Assembly (NCBI RefSeq): GCF_024449025.1
Contig: NZ_JAHLKM010000001.1
Span: forward strand, 62,001 to 126,000
From: Natronomonas aquatica
GTDB lineage: Archaea > Halobacteriota > Halobacteria > Halobacteriales > Haloarculaceae
Direction: 5' to 3'
DNA: 64,000 nt
The translations under genes were made by a program, and so were the position numbers. Below the pieces are notes generated by a model. It made no database searches, had not been told where the DNA came from, and was given only the letters and a program-made list of their open reading frames with translations. How positions within the stretch are numbered: the stretch's first letter is position 1; each line of letters begins with the position of its first letter. This document shows, piece after piece, positions 8,102 through 17,761 of this stretch.

Positions 8102-8614
8102 ATGAAGATCGGTGCTATCTCCGATACCCACGACAACGTGCCGATCGTCGAGACCGCGATGGACCGCTTCGAAACGGCCGACGTCGAGGCGGTCGTCCAC
8201 TGTGGTGACTTCGTCGCGCCGCCGGTGATCCCCCATCTCGACCGCGACGGGATCGAGGTCCACGCCGTCCGGGGTAACAACGACGGCGAACGGGAGGGTC
8301 TCCTCGATGCCTTCGGGGATCTCGACGGCGGGACGCTCCACGGCCGGTTCGCGGAGCTGACGTTCGACGGTCGGACGTTCGCGCTCCTTCACGGCGAAAA
8401 GCGGCCGATCATCGACGCGCTCGCGGCGTCCGGCGAGTACGATTACGTCCTCCATGGCCACTGGCACGTCCGTGAGGAGCGGACGGTCGGTGACACCGTC
8501 GTCATCAACCCCGGAGCGCACTTCCCGACGGTCCCCGGGGAGCACCGGACCGTCGCGGTCGTCGATACCCACGACGACAGCCTCGAATTCCTCCGACTCA
8601 GCGGTTCAATATGA
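8102..8614 (+). CDS. YfcE/MJ0936-type metallophosphoesterase
   Basis: A 170-residue calcineurin-like phosphodiesterase. All metal motifs are visible in order: SDTHDN at 7-12, HCGDFV at about 37, RGNNDGE at about 59, LLHGEK at about 98 and HGHWHV at about 118. MKIGAISDTH is the normal family start. Members hydrolyse simple phosphodiesters such as bis-pNPP in vitro; the physiological substrate is unknown. The stop overlaps the start of the following GNAT gene (ATGA), so the two are translationally coupled. Confidence 0.88.
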   Translation: MKIGAISDTHDNVPIVETAMDRFETADVEAVVHCGDFVAPPVIPHLDRDGIEVHAVRGNNDGEREGLLDAFGDLDGGTLHGRFAELTFDGRTFALLHGEKRPIIDALAASGEYDYVLHGHWHVREERTVGDTVVINPGAHFPTVPGEHRTVAVVDTHDDSLEFLRLSGSI

Positions 8615-9108
8615 CCATCGAGGTCGAGATCCGGCCGGCTGAGACGGCCGACATCGAGGCGATAACCGACGTCGCCGAGGCCGTGTGGTACGCCGCCTAC
8701 GGGGGGATGTTGGACCCCTCGACGATCGCGGCGGCGATCGAGGAGTACTACGATCCGGAACTGCTCGGGACGGCCGTCGAACTCGAGGAGATCGCCTTCT
8801 ACGTCGCCGCCGGGGACGGCGTCGTCGGCTTTGCGAGCGCCGAACGGACGTGGGCCGACGAGGCCGAACTCCACACGATATACGTCCACCCGGACCGGTG
8901 GGGCGAGGGGATCGGGTCCGCCCTCCTCGGGGAGGTGACGGCGTGGGCCCGCGAGCGGGACGTCGATCGGATCGCCTGTGGGGTGCTGGCGGACAACGCC
9001 GTCGGGATCGGCTTCTTCGAGGCCGTCGGGTTCGAGCGGGGCCGCGAGACCGACGCGGAGATCGCCGGGGAGATCCACCCCGAGTACGAGTACGAACTGC
9101 CGCTTTGA
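8611..9108 (+). CDS. GNAT-family N-acetyltransferase
   Basis: A 165-residue GNAT protein. The acetyl-CoA site motif A is seen as LHTIYVHPDRWGEGIGSALL (Q/R-x-x-G-x-G/A type), preceded by beta-strand VVGFASAERTW and followed by GVLADNAVGIGFFEAVGFERG. The start overlaps the phosphodiesterase stop by 4 nt. Substrates of this family range from protein N-termini to small amines; the sequence does not tell which. A rimI-type role is possible but unproved. Confidence 0.85.
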   Translation: MTIEVEIRPAETADIEAITDVAEAVWYAAYGGMLDPSTIAAAIEEYYDPELLGTAVELEEIAFYVAAGDGVVGFASAERTWADEAELHTIYVHPDRWGEGIGSALLGEVTAWARERDVDRIACGVLADNAVGIGFFEAVGFERGRETDAEIAGEIHPEYEYELPL

Positions 9109-9178
9109 GACGCCCCATCCCCGGACCATCCCACGACCGTCAACGAACCCTTAAAAGCCCGGATCACGAAACGGGCGT

Positions 9179-9742
9179 ATGAAACACGTCACAGTCCCGG
9201 AAGACCGGATCGGAGTGCTGATCGGAGAGGGGGGTGAGACGATGCGCGAGATCGAATCCCGCGCGGAGGTTCGGCTCGATATCGACTCCGAGACGGGGTC
9301 GGTCCGCGTCGAGCCGGTCGGGGACCCGATCCTCGGGCTGAAGGGACCGGACATCGTCAAGGCGATCGGCCGGGGGTTCGCCCCGGAGGACGCCTTCCGA
9401 CTCCTGGAAGACGAGATGCAGCGGTTCGACCTGATCGACATCGACGCCGCGACCCGCAACAAGAAGGACCTCCGCCGCAAGAAGGGCCGGCTCATCGGCG
9501 AGAACGGCCGGACGCGAGAGCTGATGGCCGAACTCAGCGGCGCCGACGTCGTCATCTACGGGACGACGCTCGGGGCGATCGGCTCCCCGGAGCAGGTCGA
9601 CGCCGTCCGCAGCGCCGCCGAGATGATCCTCGACGGCGCGCCCCACGGGGCGGTTTACTCCTTCCTCGAACGGCGGCACAACGAGATGCGGTCCAACGAC
9701 ATCGAGTATCACCGCTTTCCCGACGGCTCGCGATCGGCATAA
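9179..9742 (+). CDS. KH-domain RNA-binding protein, archaeal Dim2/Pno1 (Krr1-like)
   Basis: A 187-residue protein with two KH domains. The first has the GxxG loop in IGVLIGEGGETMREIE (16-19). The second, at about 100-113, has KGRLIGENGRTREL. The middle segment GFAPEDAFRLLED and the C-terminal HGAVYSFLERRHNEM are conserved in archaeal aDim2/Pno1 homologues, which bind the 3' end of 16S rRNA and aid small-subunit maturation. A TATA-like cccttaaaag lies about 30 nt upstream. The thermosome gene follows. Confidence 0.88.
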   Translation: MKHVTVPEDRIGVLIGEGGETMREIESRAEVRLDIDSETGSVRVEPVGDPILGLKGPDIVKAIGRGFAPEDAFRLLEDEMQRFDLIDIDAATRNKKDLRRKKGRLIGENGRTRELMAELSGADVVIYGTTLGAIGSPEQVDAVRSAAEMILDGAPHGAVYSFLERRHNEMRSNDIEYHRFPDGSRSA

Positions 9743-9813
9743 CTCACCGAAAGCGGCTCCGGCACCCGGCCGAGACCGTCCGAGGGCGTGGGGTCCCGAA
9801 CCGCAACGAACCG

Positions 9814-9902
9814 TTATATAAAATTTTCGTGCCACCGGTTGTCACGGTAGTCCGTGTCCCGTCAGGCGGTTTTTCGTTCCCGTTTCAGCAAGCTTTATAT
9901 AG
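9814..9902 (+). promoter_or_regulatory. Two TATA boxes ahead of the thermosome gene
   Basis: One box, ttatataaaa, is at 9814-9823 and a second, tttatatag, at 9894-9902. The downstream box is 27 nt before the ATG, the right place for a leaderless transcript. The upstream one would give an approximately 80-nt leader. Paired promoters would suit a heat-inducible chaperonin gene. Confidence 0.55.
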
Positions 9903-9928
9903 AACCACAGACAATCATTCGGACGACT

Positions 9929-11641
9929 ATGGCACAACAGATGGGCAACCAGCCGATGATCGTCCTCTCGGAGGAGAGCCAGCGAACCTCCGGGCAGGAC
10001 GCACAGTCGATGAACATCACCGCCGGCAAGGCCGTCGCCGAGTCCGTACGGACGACGCTCGGCCCGAAAGGGATGGACAAAATGCTTGTCGACTCGACGG
10101 GCAACGTCGTCGTCACGAACGACGGCGTCACCATCCTCGGAGAGATGGACATCGAACACCCCGCGGCCAACATGATCGTCGAGGTCGCGGAAACACAGGA
10201 AGAGGAAGTCGGTGACGGGACGACGACCTCCGTCGTCGTGGCCGGCGAACTCCTCTCGCAGGCCGAAGACCTCCTCGAGCAGGACATCCACGCGACGGTG
10301 CTGGCACAGGGGTACCGTCAGGCCGCCGCCGAGGCCAAAGAGATCCTCGAGGACATCGCTATCGACGTCGGCGCCGACGACATCGACGCCCTCGAATCGA
10401 TCGCCTCGACGGCGATGACGGGCAAGGGTGCGGAAGCCTCCAAGGATCTGCTCGCCGAACTCGTCGTCGACTCCGTCAACGCGGTCGCCGACGACCAGGG
10501 GATCGACACGGACAACATCAAGATCGAGAAGGTCGTCGGCGGCGCCGTCGACGAATCCGAACTCGTCGAGGGCGTTCTCGTCGGCAAGGAGCGCGTCCAC
10601 GACAACATGCCCGCAATCGTCGAGGACGCCGACATCGCGCTGCTCGATACGCCGATCGAGGTCAAAGAGACCGAGATCGACACCGAGGTCAACGTCACCG
10701 ACCCCGACCAGCTCGAGCAGTTCCTCGAACAGGAGGAAAAACAGCTCCGTGGGATGGTCGACAAGCTGGTCGAGGCCGGCGCCGACGTCGTCTTCTGCCA
10801 GAAGGGCATCGACGACATGGCCCAACACTACCTCGCCCAGGAGGGCATCCTGGCGGTCCGCCGCGGGAAGAAGTCCGACATGAAGGCGCTTTCGCGTGCG
10901 ACCGGCGGCCGGCTCGTCTCCAACATCGACGATATCACCGCCGACGACCTCGGCTTCGCCGGCTCCGTCTCGCAAAAGCCCATCGCGGGCGACGAGAAGA
11001 TCTTCGTCGAGGACGTCGAGGAGGCCAAGGCGGTCACGCTCATCCTCCGCGGCGGCACCGAACACGTCGTCGACGAGATCGAACGCGCCGTCGAGGACTC
11101 GCTGGGCGTCGTTCGCACCACCCTCGAGGAGGGCAAGGTGCTGCCCGGCGGCGGTGCCCCGGAGATCGCACTCGGTCTCGGGCTGCGTGACTTCGCCGAC
11201 TCGGTCGGCGGCCGCGAACAGCTCGCCGTCGAGGCGTTCGCCGACGCCGTCGACGTCATTCCGCGCACGCTCGCGGAGAACGCCGGCCTCGACCCGATCG
11301 ACTCGCTGGTCGATCTCCGCAGCAAACACGCCGACGGCGACGACAGCGCCGGGCTGGACGCCTACACCGGCGAGGTCATCGACATGGAGGGAGAGGGCGT
11401 CGTCGAACCCCTCCGCGTGAAGACACAGGCCATCGAGTCCGCGACCGAGGCGGCCGTGATGATCCTCCGCATCGACGACGTCATCGCCGCCGGCGATCTC
11501 AAGGGCGGTAGCTCCGACGACGACGACGGCGAGGACGGCGGACCCGGCGCCGGCGGTATGGGCGGCGGCATGGGCGGTATGGGCGGCGGCATGGGCGGTA
11601 TGGGCGGCGGCATGGGCGGCGGCATGGGCGGCATGATGTAA
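9929..11641 (+). CDS. Thermosome subunit (group II chaperonin)
   Basis: A 570-residue chaperonin subunit of the cytosolic double-ring folding machine. It shows the group II ATPase motifs [32 protein letters not shown] and [10 protein letters not shown]. It ends in an acidic stretch and a Gly/Met repeat tail (GGM repeats, about 35 residues) typical of haloarchaeal CCT proteins. The ATG at 9929 (MAQQMGNQP) was chosen over an earlier in-frame codon at 9854 because the TATA box lies between them. Other subunit genes are not in this window. Confidence 0.97.
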   Translation: MAQQMGNQPMIVLSEESQRTSGQDAQSMNITAGKAVAESVRTTLGPKGMDKMLVDSTGNVVVTNDGVTILGEMDIEHPAANMIVEVAETQEEEVGDGTTTSVVVAGELLSQAEDLLEQDIHATVLAQGYRQAAAEAKEILEDIAIDVGADDIDALESIASTAMTGKGAEASKDLLAELVVDSVNAVADDQGIDTDNIKIEKVVGGAVDESELVEGVLVGKERVHDNMPAIVEDADIALLDTPIEVKETEIDTEVNVTDPDQLEQFLEQEEKQLRGMVDKLVEAGADVVFCQKGIDDMAQHYLAQEGILAVRRGKKSDMKALSRATGGRLVSNIDDITADDLGFAGSVSQKPIAGDEKIFVEDVEEAKAVTLILRGGTEHVVDEIERAVEDSLGVVRTTLEEGKVLPGGGAPEIALGLGLRDFADSVGGREQLAVEAFADAVDVIPRTLAENAGLDPIDSLVDLRSKHADGDDSAGLDAYTGEVIDMEGEGVVEPLRVKTQAIESATEAAVMILRIDDVIAAGDLKGGSSDDDDGEDGGPGAGGMGGGMGGMGGGMGGMGGGMGGGMGGMM

Positions 11642-11748
11642 GCCCGGCCAACCACCCACCCACAGCCGACGCCGCATACCCACACCGTATCGCCCGTTCG
11701 AGTACCCCGATCCTCTCTTTGTTTTCGCGTGCCGAGAGCCGTCTCCGG

Positions 11749-12858
11749 CTACCGTTCGAGACGGGCCAGAAGCCGGCGGCGGCCCCGTTCGAGGACGACA
11801 CCGGCACCGAGCAGGATCAGTCCGGCGACGACGAGCGCGACCGAACCGGAGAGCGAGTCGACGATCGTCGAGGCGACGAACGACAGCGTCTGTCCCAGCG
11901 CCGCCAGCGCCGCGAGATCGATGAGTCGCCGTGAGCCGCGTCGATAGCCGACGTATCCGGTCGCGCCGACGGCGGCGAGCGTCACGGCGTGACTGCCGAT
12001 GAAGGCAGCCAGACCGGGCAGTTGGTCCGGCGCGAGGGCCGCCAGTCCGGTCGCGACCGCGACCGCGATGACCGCCGTCGCCGCCCACGCGCCGTCGTGT
12101 CGGTCACCCTGCCGGCCGAGCCAGCCGATGCCGGCGAGGCTCGCCGAGGCGGTGGCGACGAGGATCGGCGTCGGATCGACGTCGAACCGGCCGTAGCGTC
12201 CCTCGAGCGTCGTCACAAAGAGCAGCCCCGACAGCACCAGAACCGCGCCGCCGGTCCGATAGGTCCAGGCGACGGGATCGTCCTGGCGGTTCGCGAGGGC
12301 GAACAGCACGACTCCGAGCAAGGCCACCGCCGGGACCGGGTCGGCCGAACCGGCGAGATCGGCGACGAGCGCGACGAGAACGACGAATCCGATCCCAACG
12401 CCGGCCCGCGAGTCGAGCGCGTGACCGCTCGACAGCGAGACCGCCGTCCAGACGAAAAGGAGCCCGGTTCGGGCGATCTCGGATTCGACGGCCGCGAGGT
12501 CGGCGAGCAAAAACAGCGAGGGGCCGACGAGTACCGACCCGAGCAGGCTACAGGCGAGGCCGATCCGTGGGAGCGTTCGGCGATAAGCGACGGCTCCGCC
12601 GGCGTAGGCGGACCCGGGAGCCGCAACGAGGACGGCGACCTGTGCGGCGGTCGGGAGGTCGTTCCAGTTAGTCGCCAAAAAAAGCGCGACGCCGATGAAG
12701 ACGAGCGCCGCGCCGACGGCCGACAGCGCGAGGACGGCACGGGAGCGGCCGCCGCCGTCGTCCTCGTAGCGTTCGAGGATCGTCTCGGCCTGTGATTCGG
12801 TGATGATCCCATCGCGAACCCACGTCTCGACTTCCGGCCGGAGGGCATCGGGGTCCAT
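11749..12858 (-). CDS. DUF2157 membrane protein
   Basis: A 369-residue protein. The first ~45 residues ([22 protein letters not shown]) form the soluble helical DUF2157 region, followed by roughly ten hydrophobic segments rich in Ala, Val and Leu, and a basic C-terminal end ([12 protein letters not shown]). DUF2157 proteins are widespread membrane proteins without a proven role. It faces the thermosome gene tail-to-tail and is divergent from carS. Confidence 0.75.
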   Translation of the reverse strand: MDPDALRPEVETWVRDGIITESQAETILERYEDDGGGRSRAVLALSAVGAALVFIGVALFLATNWNDLPTAAQVAVLVAAPGSAYAGGAVAYRRTLPRIGLACSLLGSVLVGPSLFLLADLAAVESEIARTGLLFVWTAVSLSSGHALDSRAGVGIGFVVLVALVADLAGSADPVPAVALLGVVLFALANRQDDPVAWTYRTGGAVLVLSGLLFVTTLEGRYGRFDVDPTPILVATASASLAGIGWLGRQGDRHDGAWAATAVIAVAVATGLAALAPDQLPGLAAFIGSHAVTLAAVGATGYVGYRRGSRRLIDLAALAALGQTLSFVASTIVDSLSGSVALVVAGLILLGAGVVLERGRRRLLARLER

Positions 12859-12954
12859 GACGGGGTTTGGTCACCGGGCGTACATAAAGTGGGGCGGACG
12901 ACGGCCGGTCGAAGAACCAACGTTTCTTATACTGTCGGGGGCCACAGACGCCGT

Positions 12955-13488
12955 ATGGTCGTCGAAACGGTCGCCGTCGCGATCTGGGTGATGCTCCCCG
13001 CCTACATCCCGAACAACGTCGCGGTTCTGGCCGGCGGCGGCCGCCCGATCGACAACGGGCTGACGCTCGAGGACGGAAGCCGGGTCCTCGGCGACGGCAA
13101 GACGTGGCGCGGCACCGCCGTCGGGATCGCGGCCGGCCTCGTCGTGGCGTTGCTCCTCAACCGGTTGAACCCCTTCGTGGGAATCCCCGTCGGGCCGTTC
13201 CCGGTCGCCGCCGCCGTCTCGCTTCCCGCCGGCGCCCTGCTCGGTGACATTCTCGCGTCGTTTCTCAAACGCCGGACCGGCAGGGAACGGGGAGCGTCGT
13301 TCCCGCTCGTCGACCAGCTCGATTTCGTTGTCGTCGCGCTCGTGTTGACTGCGATCGCCGCGACCGGATGGTTCCTCGGGACGTTTACCCTCCCCATCGT
13401 CGTCGCCGTGTTCGTGTTGACGCCGATTTTGCACGTCTCGACGAACGCGCTCGCGTACGCGTTCGGGCTGAAAGACGAGCCGTGGTGA
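12955..13488 (+). CDS. carS: CDP-archaeol synthase
   Basis: A 177-residue membrane enzyme that joins CTP to 2,3-digeranylgeranylglycerol phosphate, an essential step of archaeal phospholipid synthesis. It has the family signatures [12 protein letters not shown] near the N terminus, [13 protein letters not shown] (about residues 43-55) and the [15 protein letters not shown] loop, with [12 protein letters not shown] between transmembrane helices. The ATG at 12955 gives the usual N terminus; the upstream in-frame extension is arginine-rich and not typical. Confidence 0.93.
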   Translation: MVVETVAVAIWVMLPAYIPNNVAVLAGGGRPIDNGLTLEDGSRVLGDGKTWRGTAVGIAAGLVVALLLNRLNPFVGIPVGPFPVAAAVSLPAGALLGDILASFLKRRTGRERGASFPLVDQLDFVVVALVLTAIAATGWFLGTFTLPIVVAVFVLTPILHVSTNALAYAFGLKDEPW

Positions 13489-13555
13489 TCAGGTCCGAAG
13501 CGAGTTCGGGGACTTTCCGCGAGTGAACGGCCGCCATGTCCCGCCGTGACGGAGG

Positions 13556-13564
13556 TATTTATAA
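13556..13564 (+). promoter_or_regulatory. TATA box of the SDR gene
   Basis: tatttataa lies 25-33 nt upstream of the SDR ATG at 13589, correctly spaced for leaderless transcription. Confidence 0.5.
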
Positions 13565-13588
13565 CGGTCTATCGCGACATATCGGCCG

Positions 13589-14392
13589 ATGAGCGAGATA
13601 GATCTCACCGGAGACGTCGCGGTCGTCACGGGCGGCGCGAGCGGTATCGGACGGCGGATCAGCCTCACGCTGGCCGAACACGGGGCGGACGTCGTCGTTG
13701 CTGACCTCCAGTCGGACCCGCGGGAAGGCGGTGACCCGACCCACGAACGGATCGACGCCGAGTTCGAGGGGACGGGGCGGTACGTCGAGTGTGACGTCAC
13801 GGAGCCCTCGGAACTGGAGACGGCGGTCGAGGCCGCCGAGACGCTCGGCGGGGTCTCGATCATGGTCAACAACGCCGGGATCTCCCGCTCCGAAGACTTC
13901 CTCGAGATCGACGAGGCGGCGTACGATCGGATGATGGAGATCAACGCGAAGGGGGTGTTCTTCGGCGCCCAGGCCGCGGCCGACCGGATGATCGACGCCG
14001 GCCGGGAAGGGTCGATCGTCAACCTCGCGAGCATCTCGGGGGTGACGGGACGGGCGACAGGCGTCCACTACTGTGCCTCGAAGGGTGCCGTGCGGGTGAT
14101 GACCTACGCGATGGCGGCCGCGCTCGGCCCCCACGACATCCGGGCGAACGCCGTCTGTCCGGGGCTGATCGAGTCGCCGATGACCAGACAGGACCTGGGG
14201 ATGTTCGGGGAGGACCGGGGAGCCACCGACACCTACGAGCGGACCGCGCCGCTTGGACGGGTCGGCCAACCGCAGGACATCGCCGATGCGGTCCTGTATC
14301 TTTCGAGCCCGCTGTCGGGGTTCGTCACCGGGGAGTCAGTCATCGTCGACGGCGGCGCGACGAACACCTGGAGCGGCGTCGCCGAAAAATAG
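13589..14392 (+). CDS. SDR-family oxidoreductase (3-oxoacyl-ACP reductase/glucose dehydrogenase-like)
   Basis: A 267-residue classical short-chain dehydrogenase. The cofactor loop TGGASGIGRR is at about 12-21, NNAGISRSEDF at about 93, the catalytic Ser in LASISGVTG, and the Tyr-Lys pair in YCASKGAVR near 157-161. The acidic ADLQSDP after the second strand (Asp at its tip) favours NAD(H). The C terminus SGFVTGESVIVDGG is standard. The substrate is unknown. It stands alone between carS and a reverse-strand pair. Confidence 0.88.
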   Translation: MSEIDLTGDVAVVTGGASGIGRRISLTLAEHGADVVVADLQSDPREGGDPTHERIDAEFEGTGRYVECDVTEPSELETAVEAAETLGGVSIMVNNAGISRSEDFLEIDEAAYDRMMEINAKGVFFGAQAAADRMIDAGREGSIVNLASISGVTGRATGVHYCASKGAVRVMTYAMAAALGPHDIRANAVCPGLIESPMTRQDLGMFGEDRGATDTYERTAPLGRVGQPQDIADAVLYLSSPLSGFVTGESVIVDGGATNTWSGVAEK

Positions 14393-14406
14393 GACCGGTT
14401 GCCGGA

Positions 14407-14676
14407 TCAGGCCGTCGCGGGGTCGCCTTTGGCCTGGATGACGGTCACGTCCTCGCTATCGACGGCCTCGGTCTCAAGCTGCATCGGGACGAACTCGCGG
14501 CGCTCGAAGGCCCCCCGTTCGTCGGGCGTTCCGATCGTACACCACAGCTGGACCTCCTCGGGGCCGTGCCATTCGCCCTGTCGGGAGATCCCGAAACAGA
14601 CGTACTCCTCGCCGTCGTGTTCGATGACGGCCCCCTTCCGGATCCCCGGATCGCCGTGGATGATGAGCTTTTTCAT
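14407..14676 (-). CDS. Conserved haloarchaeal small protein (HAH_0734-like)
   Basis: An 89-residue protein starting MKKLIIHGDPGIRKGAVIEHDGEE and containing GEWHGPEEVQLWCTIG. The layout suggests a small beta-rich domain with no membrane segment. It matches from memory a haloarchaeal family annotated HAH_0734; no function is known. It is downstream of the large metallophosphoesterase gene on the same strand, with 70 nt between them, so the two may be co-transcribed. Confidence 0.65.
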   Translation of the reverse strand: MKKLIIHGDPGIRKGAVIEHDGEEYVCFGISRQGEWHGPEEVQLWCTIGTPDERGAFERREFVPMQLETEAVDSEDVTVIQAKGDPATA

Positions 14677-14746
14677 ACGCGGCGTTCGGCCGAATTCGGG
14701 TTAAGCGCTTCGACACCGATACCGGCACCGGGGTCGCCGGAATCGC

Positions 14747-16075
14747 TCATTCCGTCGGCTCGGTTCCGGCGTCGCCGCCGACGACCGTCCGGTCGGGCAA
14801 CGCGACGTTCGGCTCCCGGCCGACGGTGAAGAGCCGTTCGGTCAGCGTGAGTTCCTCGACCATCGGGCTCGGTTTCTCGATCGCCTCGTACTCGGCGGCG
14901 ACGCCGCCGCCGTCGGCGGCCTCGATCCGGACGGCACACAGCTGATAGGAGGGATAGAAGACGGGCGGCAAGATGCCGATGATCCCGTCGCGGCGGTGTA
15001 GCCGTTTGAGCCACGTCCCGGTGTTGACCAGGAGGCGCCCATCTACCTTCCGTGTCCGCGGGCGGTGGGTGTGGCCGTAGCAGAACACCGCAGTCTCGGG
15101 GCGTTCCTCGAAGACTGTCTCGGCGGCCTCGACGTACGGTTTTTCCGCGTCGACGGTGAGGCCCGTCTCGAAGATCCCGAACCGGTCGATCGTCTTCCTG
15201 ATGTCGCGTCTGAGGAGATACAGCGGGATCCCGACGAGCATCAAGAGCCCGGCGACGACGACGTTGACGCTGAGCAGAAACCACGCGGCCGTCCCCGCGG
15301 CACCGAACTGGCCGAGGAAGGTCGTGGTCCGGTCGACCGGCATCGACCAGACGCCGATCAGATCGAGTCCGGCGACCACGGCGAGGATCGCGCTGATGTT
15401 GAAGAGCAACAGGAAGGGCACGAGCGCGTACCGGAGCAGAGGGCTCATCTCCCGGTAGAAATACTTCGAGCCGAGCCAGACCGGCATCCGTTCGGTCGGC
15501 GTGACCGCCTGGACGTCCTTGAGCCAGTTGAATTTCCCCCGATCGGAGAGCTGTCCCGCCCGGGTCGTCACGAGCGTGTTGTAATAATAGCCCAGCGGCG
15601 TCGCGTAGGGGTTCCCCCAGTCCTCGATCCGGTTGTTGGGGTCCTGCTGGTGGCCGTGCTCGAAGTGGACCGTCCGGTCGCCGACCGCGCGTTCGATCGA
15701 CTGTTCGGGGACGAGATCGACGTTGTACTCGGCGAGCCGATCGACGTAGGCGTCGTAGGCGGCGAGTTCGTGGTCGTGGTTTCCCGGCAACAGCGTGATC
15801 CTGATCGACTCGCCGGTCGCCCGAAGCTGCTCGAAGAGCTCCGGATACGTCTCGACGAGCACGTCGAACTTCTCGATCCCGTCGACGTCCGTGAACTCCC
15901 AGAGCCCGAATGCGTCGCCGTTGATGACGAGTTCGACGCGTTCTTCGGTCCGCTCCAGCCGCCGGAGAAAGCCGAGCAGTTCCTCGAGGAACTCGACCTC
16001 CCCGAGCTGTTCGTCCCCGCCGATGTGGAGATCGCTGATGACGTAATAAACCGCCTCGCCGCCATCGTCTGCCAT
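14747..16075 (-). CDS. Membrane-linked metallophosphoesterase
   Basis: A 442-residue protein combining a calcineurin-type phosphoesterase with transmembrane helices. Metal motifs: SDLHIGGDE at about 13-21, NGDAFG at about 52, GNHDHE at about 98, HFEHGHQQDP at about 137 and YGHTHRP at about 347. Two to three hydrophobic segments lie at about 218-300, between the last two motifs, so the enzyme is split by a membrane insert. UDP-diacylglucosamine hydrolase-like domains look similar, but archaea lack that substrate. It may act on a membrane phosphoester. Confidence 0.78.
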   Translation of the reverse strand: MADDGGEAVYYVISDLHIGGDEQLGEVEFLEELLGFLRRLERTEERVELVINGDAFGLWEFTDVDGIEKFDVLVETYPELFEQLRATGESIRITLLPGNHDHELAAYDAYVDRLAEYNVDLVPEQSIERAVGDRTVHFEHGHQQDPNNRIEDWGNPYATPLGYYYNTLVTTRAGQLSDRGKFNWLKDVQAVTPTERMPVWLGSKYFYREMSPLLRYALVPFLLLFNISAILAVVAGLDLIGVWSMPVDRTTTFLGQFGAAGTAAWFLLSVNVVVAGLLMLVGIPLYLLRRDIRKTIDRFGIFETGLTVDAEKPYVEAAETVFEERPETAVFCYGHTHRPRTRKVDGRLLVNTGTWLKRLHRRDGIIGILPPVFYPSYQLCAVRIEAADGGGVAAEYEAIEKPSPMVEELTLTERLFTVGREPNVALPDRTVVGGDAGTEPTE

Positions 16076-16183
16076 TATCGCTCCTATCAGACCCGAGCGT
16101 GAAAGCCTTGTCTCCGCCCGATCGCCGGCGACTGTCCGGGAGCGACCGAACGGTGACGTCCGACGGCGGGAGAAACCAAACCC

Positions 16184-16193
16184 GTTTTAAGCT
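16184..16193 (+). promoter_or_regulatory. TATA box of the L44e-S27e operon
   Basis: gttttaagct about 25-34 nt upstream of the L44e ATG. Confidence 0.45.
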
Positions 16194-16217
16194 ACGGCAC
16201 GTTATCGATCGGTACCT

Positions 16218-16499
16218 ATGGAGATGCCACGCCGGTTCAACACGTACTGTCCGCACTGTCATACCCACCACGAACACGAGGTCGAGAAAGTCCGGACGGG
16301 TCGTTCCTCCGGGACGAAGTGGGACGCCCGCCGGACCCGCCGCGGGAAGGCGGTCATCGGCAACGCCGGCCGGTTCTCGAAGGTGCCCGGCGGCGACAAG
16401 CCGACCAAGAAGACCGACCTGAAGTACCGCTGCAGCGAGTGTGGGAAAGCCCACCTCCGCGAGGGATGGCGCGCCGGGCGGCTCACCTTCCAGGAGTAA
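16218..16499 (+). CDS. rpl44e: Ribosomal protein L44e (eL42)
   Basis: A 93-residue basic zinc protein of the large ribosomal subunit near the E site. Zinc ligands are CPHC (about 11-14) and CSEC (about 74-77). The central [19 protein letters not shown] and [12 protein letters not shown] match the family. Translation may start at the first ATG or at the Met two codons later. It heads a tight operon: S27e begins 2 nt after its stop. Confidence 0.96.
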   Translation: MEMPRRFNTYCPHCHTHHEHEVEKVRTGRSSGTKWDARRTRRGKAVIGNAGRFSKVPGGDKPTKKTDLKYRCSECGKAHLREGWRAGRLTFQE

Positions 16500-16501
16500 C
16501 G

Positions 16502-16675
16502 ATGGCGGGAGACTTCATCCGCGTCCGGTGTGACGATTGTGAGAACGAACAGGTGGTATTCGGCAAGGCCGCCGGGGCGGTCGACTGTGCTGTCTGTGGC
16601 TCAACGCTTTCGACGCCGACCGGCGGCGAAGCGGACCTCCACGGCGAGGTCCTCGAAGTCGTCGAAGCGCGATAG
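16502..16675 (+). CDS. rps27e: Ribosomal protein S27e
   Basis: A 57-residue small-subunit protein starting [17 protein letters not shown]. The zinc finger uses CDDC and CAVC, about 15 residues apart, as in the S27e family. The start at 16502 lies 2 nt after the L44e stop. The ATG was chosen because it gives the normal length. Confidence 0.95.
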   Translation: MAGDFIRVRCDDCENEQVVFGKAAGAVDCAVCGSTLSTPTGGEADLHGEVLEVVEAR

Positions 16676-16731
16676 CCGAAAACCGGCGGGCGAACGGTGC
16701 TTTTATTCTCGTCACACGGCTAGCGTGGAGT

Positions 16732-17532
16732 ATGAAATACAGTGGCTGGCCCACGCCCGGCGAACTCGTCGTCGGTCGTGTCGACGAAATCGAGGACTTC
16801 GGGGTCTTCGTCGACCTCGAGGAGTACGAGAACAAACGCGGGCTGGTCCACGTCAGCGAGGTCGCCTCCGGGTGGATCAAGAACGTCCGCGATCACGTCA
16901 GCGAGGATCAGACGGTCGTCTGTAAGGTCATCGAGGTCGACGAGGACGCCCAGCAGGTCGATCTCTCGATCAAAGACGTCAACGACCACCAGCGATCCGA
17001 CAAGATCCAGGAGTGGAAAAACGAACAGAAGGCCGACAAGTGGATGGAGATCGCCTTCGGCGAGGACATCGTCGACGATGACTTCCGCCGGATCGCCAAC
17101 GAACTCATCGACGCACACGGGTCGCTGTACGACGGGTTCGAGCAGGCGGCGATCCTCGGCCCCGAGGCGCTCGAGAAGACCGATCTCTCCGACGAGGAGA
17201 TCGACGCCATCGTCGATACCGCCCGCGAGAACGTCTCGGTGCCGTACGTGACGGTGACCGGCTACGTCGATCTGGAGGCCGCCGGCGGCGAGGGCGTCGA
17301 GACCGTCCGGGAGGCACTCGAAGCCGCCGAAGGCAACGGCGAGGTGCCCGACGAGGTCGATCTCGAGGTCGCCTACGTCGGCGCGCCCGAGTACCGGATC
17401 CGGGTGCAGGCGCCGAACTACAAGACCGCAGAGAGCCAACTCGAGGAGAGTGCCGCCCGCGCCCGCGAGGCCATCGAGGCCGGCGACGGGACCGGCGATT
17501 TCCACCGCGAGCGGCGGACCGACGAGGAGTAA
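16732..17532 (+). CDS. eif2a: Translation initiation factor aIF2 subunit alpha
   Basis: A 266-residue subunit of the aIF2 heterotrimer that delivers initiator tRNA. The N-terminal S1/OB domain starts [20 protein letters not shown] and includes [17 protein letters not shown], where eukaryotes carry the regulated serine. A helical middle and an alpha-beta C-terminal domain ([14 protein letters not shown]) follow. It has its own TATA-like tttta (about 16699-16705). Its stop overlaps the Nop10 start by one base (TAATG). Confidence 0.96.
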   Translation: MKYSGWPTPGELVVGRVDEIEDFGVFVDLEEYENKRGLVHVSEVASGWIKNVRDHVSEDQTVVCKVIEVDEDAQQVDLSIKDVNDHQRSDKIQEWKNEQKADKWMEIAFGEDIVDDDFRRIANELIDAHGSLYDGFEQAAILGPEALEKTDLSDEEIDAIVDTARENVSVPYVTVTGYVDLEAAGGEGVETVREALEAAEGNGEVPDEVDLEVAYVGAPEYRIRVQAPNYKTAESQLEESAARAREAIEAGDGTGDFHRERRTDEE

Positions 17533-17708
17533 TGGCGAAATCCGACATCCGGGTCTGTTCGGCGTGGCGGGCGGAACACGACCGGCCGGTGTATACGCTC
17601 TCGGAGTCGTGTCCGGAGTGTGGCGCCGACGCCGAAAACAGCGCGCCGGCCCCATTTAGCCCCGAAGACCCCTACGGGGAGTACCGACGCCGCGCGCGCC
17701 GTCGCTAG
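17532..17708 (+). CDS. nop10: H/ACA ribonucleoprotein component Nop10
   Basis: A 58-residue protein of the pseudouridylation complex (Cbf5-Nop10-Gar1-L7Ae). The archaeal zinc ribbon is partly altered: the second pair CPEC is present, but the first pair is reduced to a single Cys in IRVCSAWRAEHDRP. FSPEDPYGEYRR is the conserved Cbf5-binding tail. The ATG overlaps the aIF2-alpha stop. The gene is shorter than most ORF cut-offs. Confidence 0.93.
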   Translation: MAKSDIRVCSAWRAEHDRPVYTLSESCPECGADAENSAPAPFSPEDPYGEYRRRARRR

Positions 17709-17761
17709 GGCGACGCCGCGTATCGCCGTGTTCTTAAGGCGGTAGCCACCCACTGAACCGT

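Noticed and set aside
9842-12088. 748-residue open frame on the minus strand antisense to the thermosome gene
   Set aside because: It mirrors the thermosome codon pattern (GC-rich third positions), has low-complexity regions from the Gly/Met tail, and no recognisable motif; a codon-bias shadow.
14673-16454. 593-residue minus-strand open frame overlapping the metallophosphoesterase and ribosomal genes
   Set aside because: Arg-rich shadow in another frame of a real gene with clear metal motifs.
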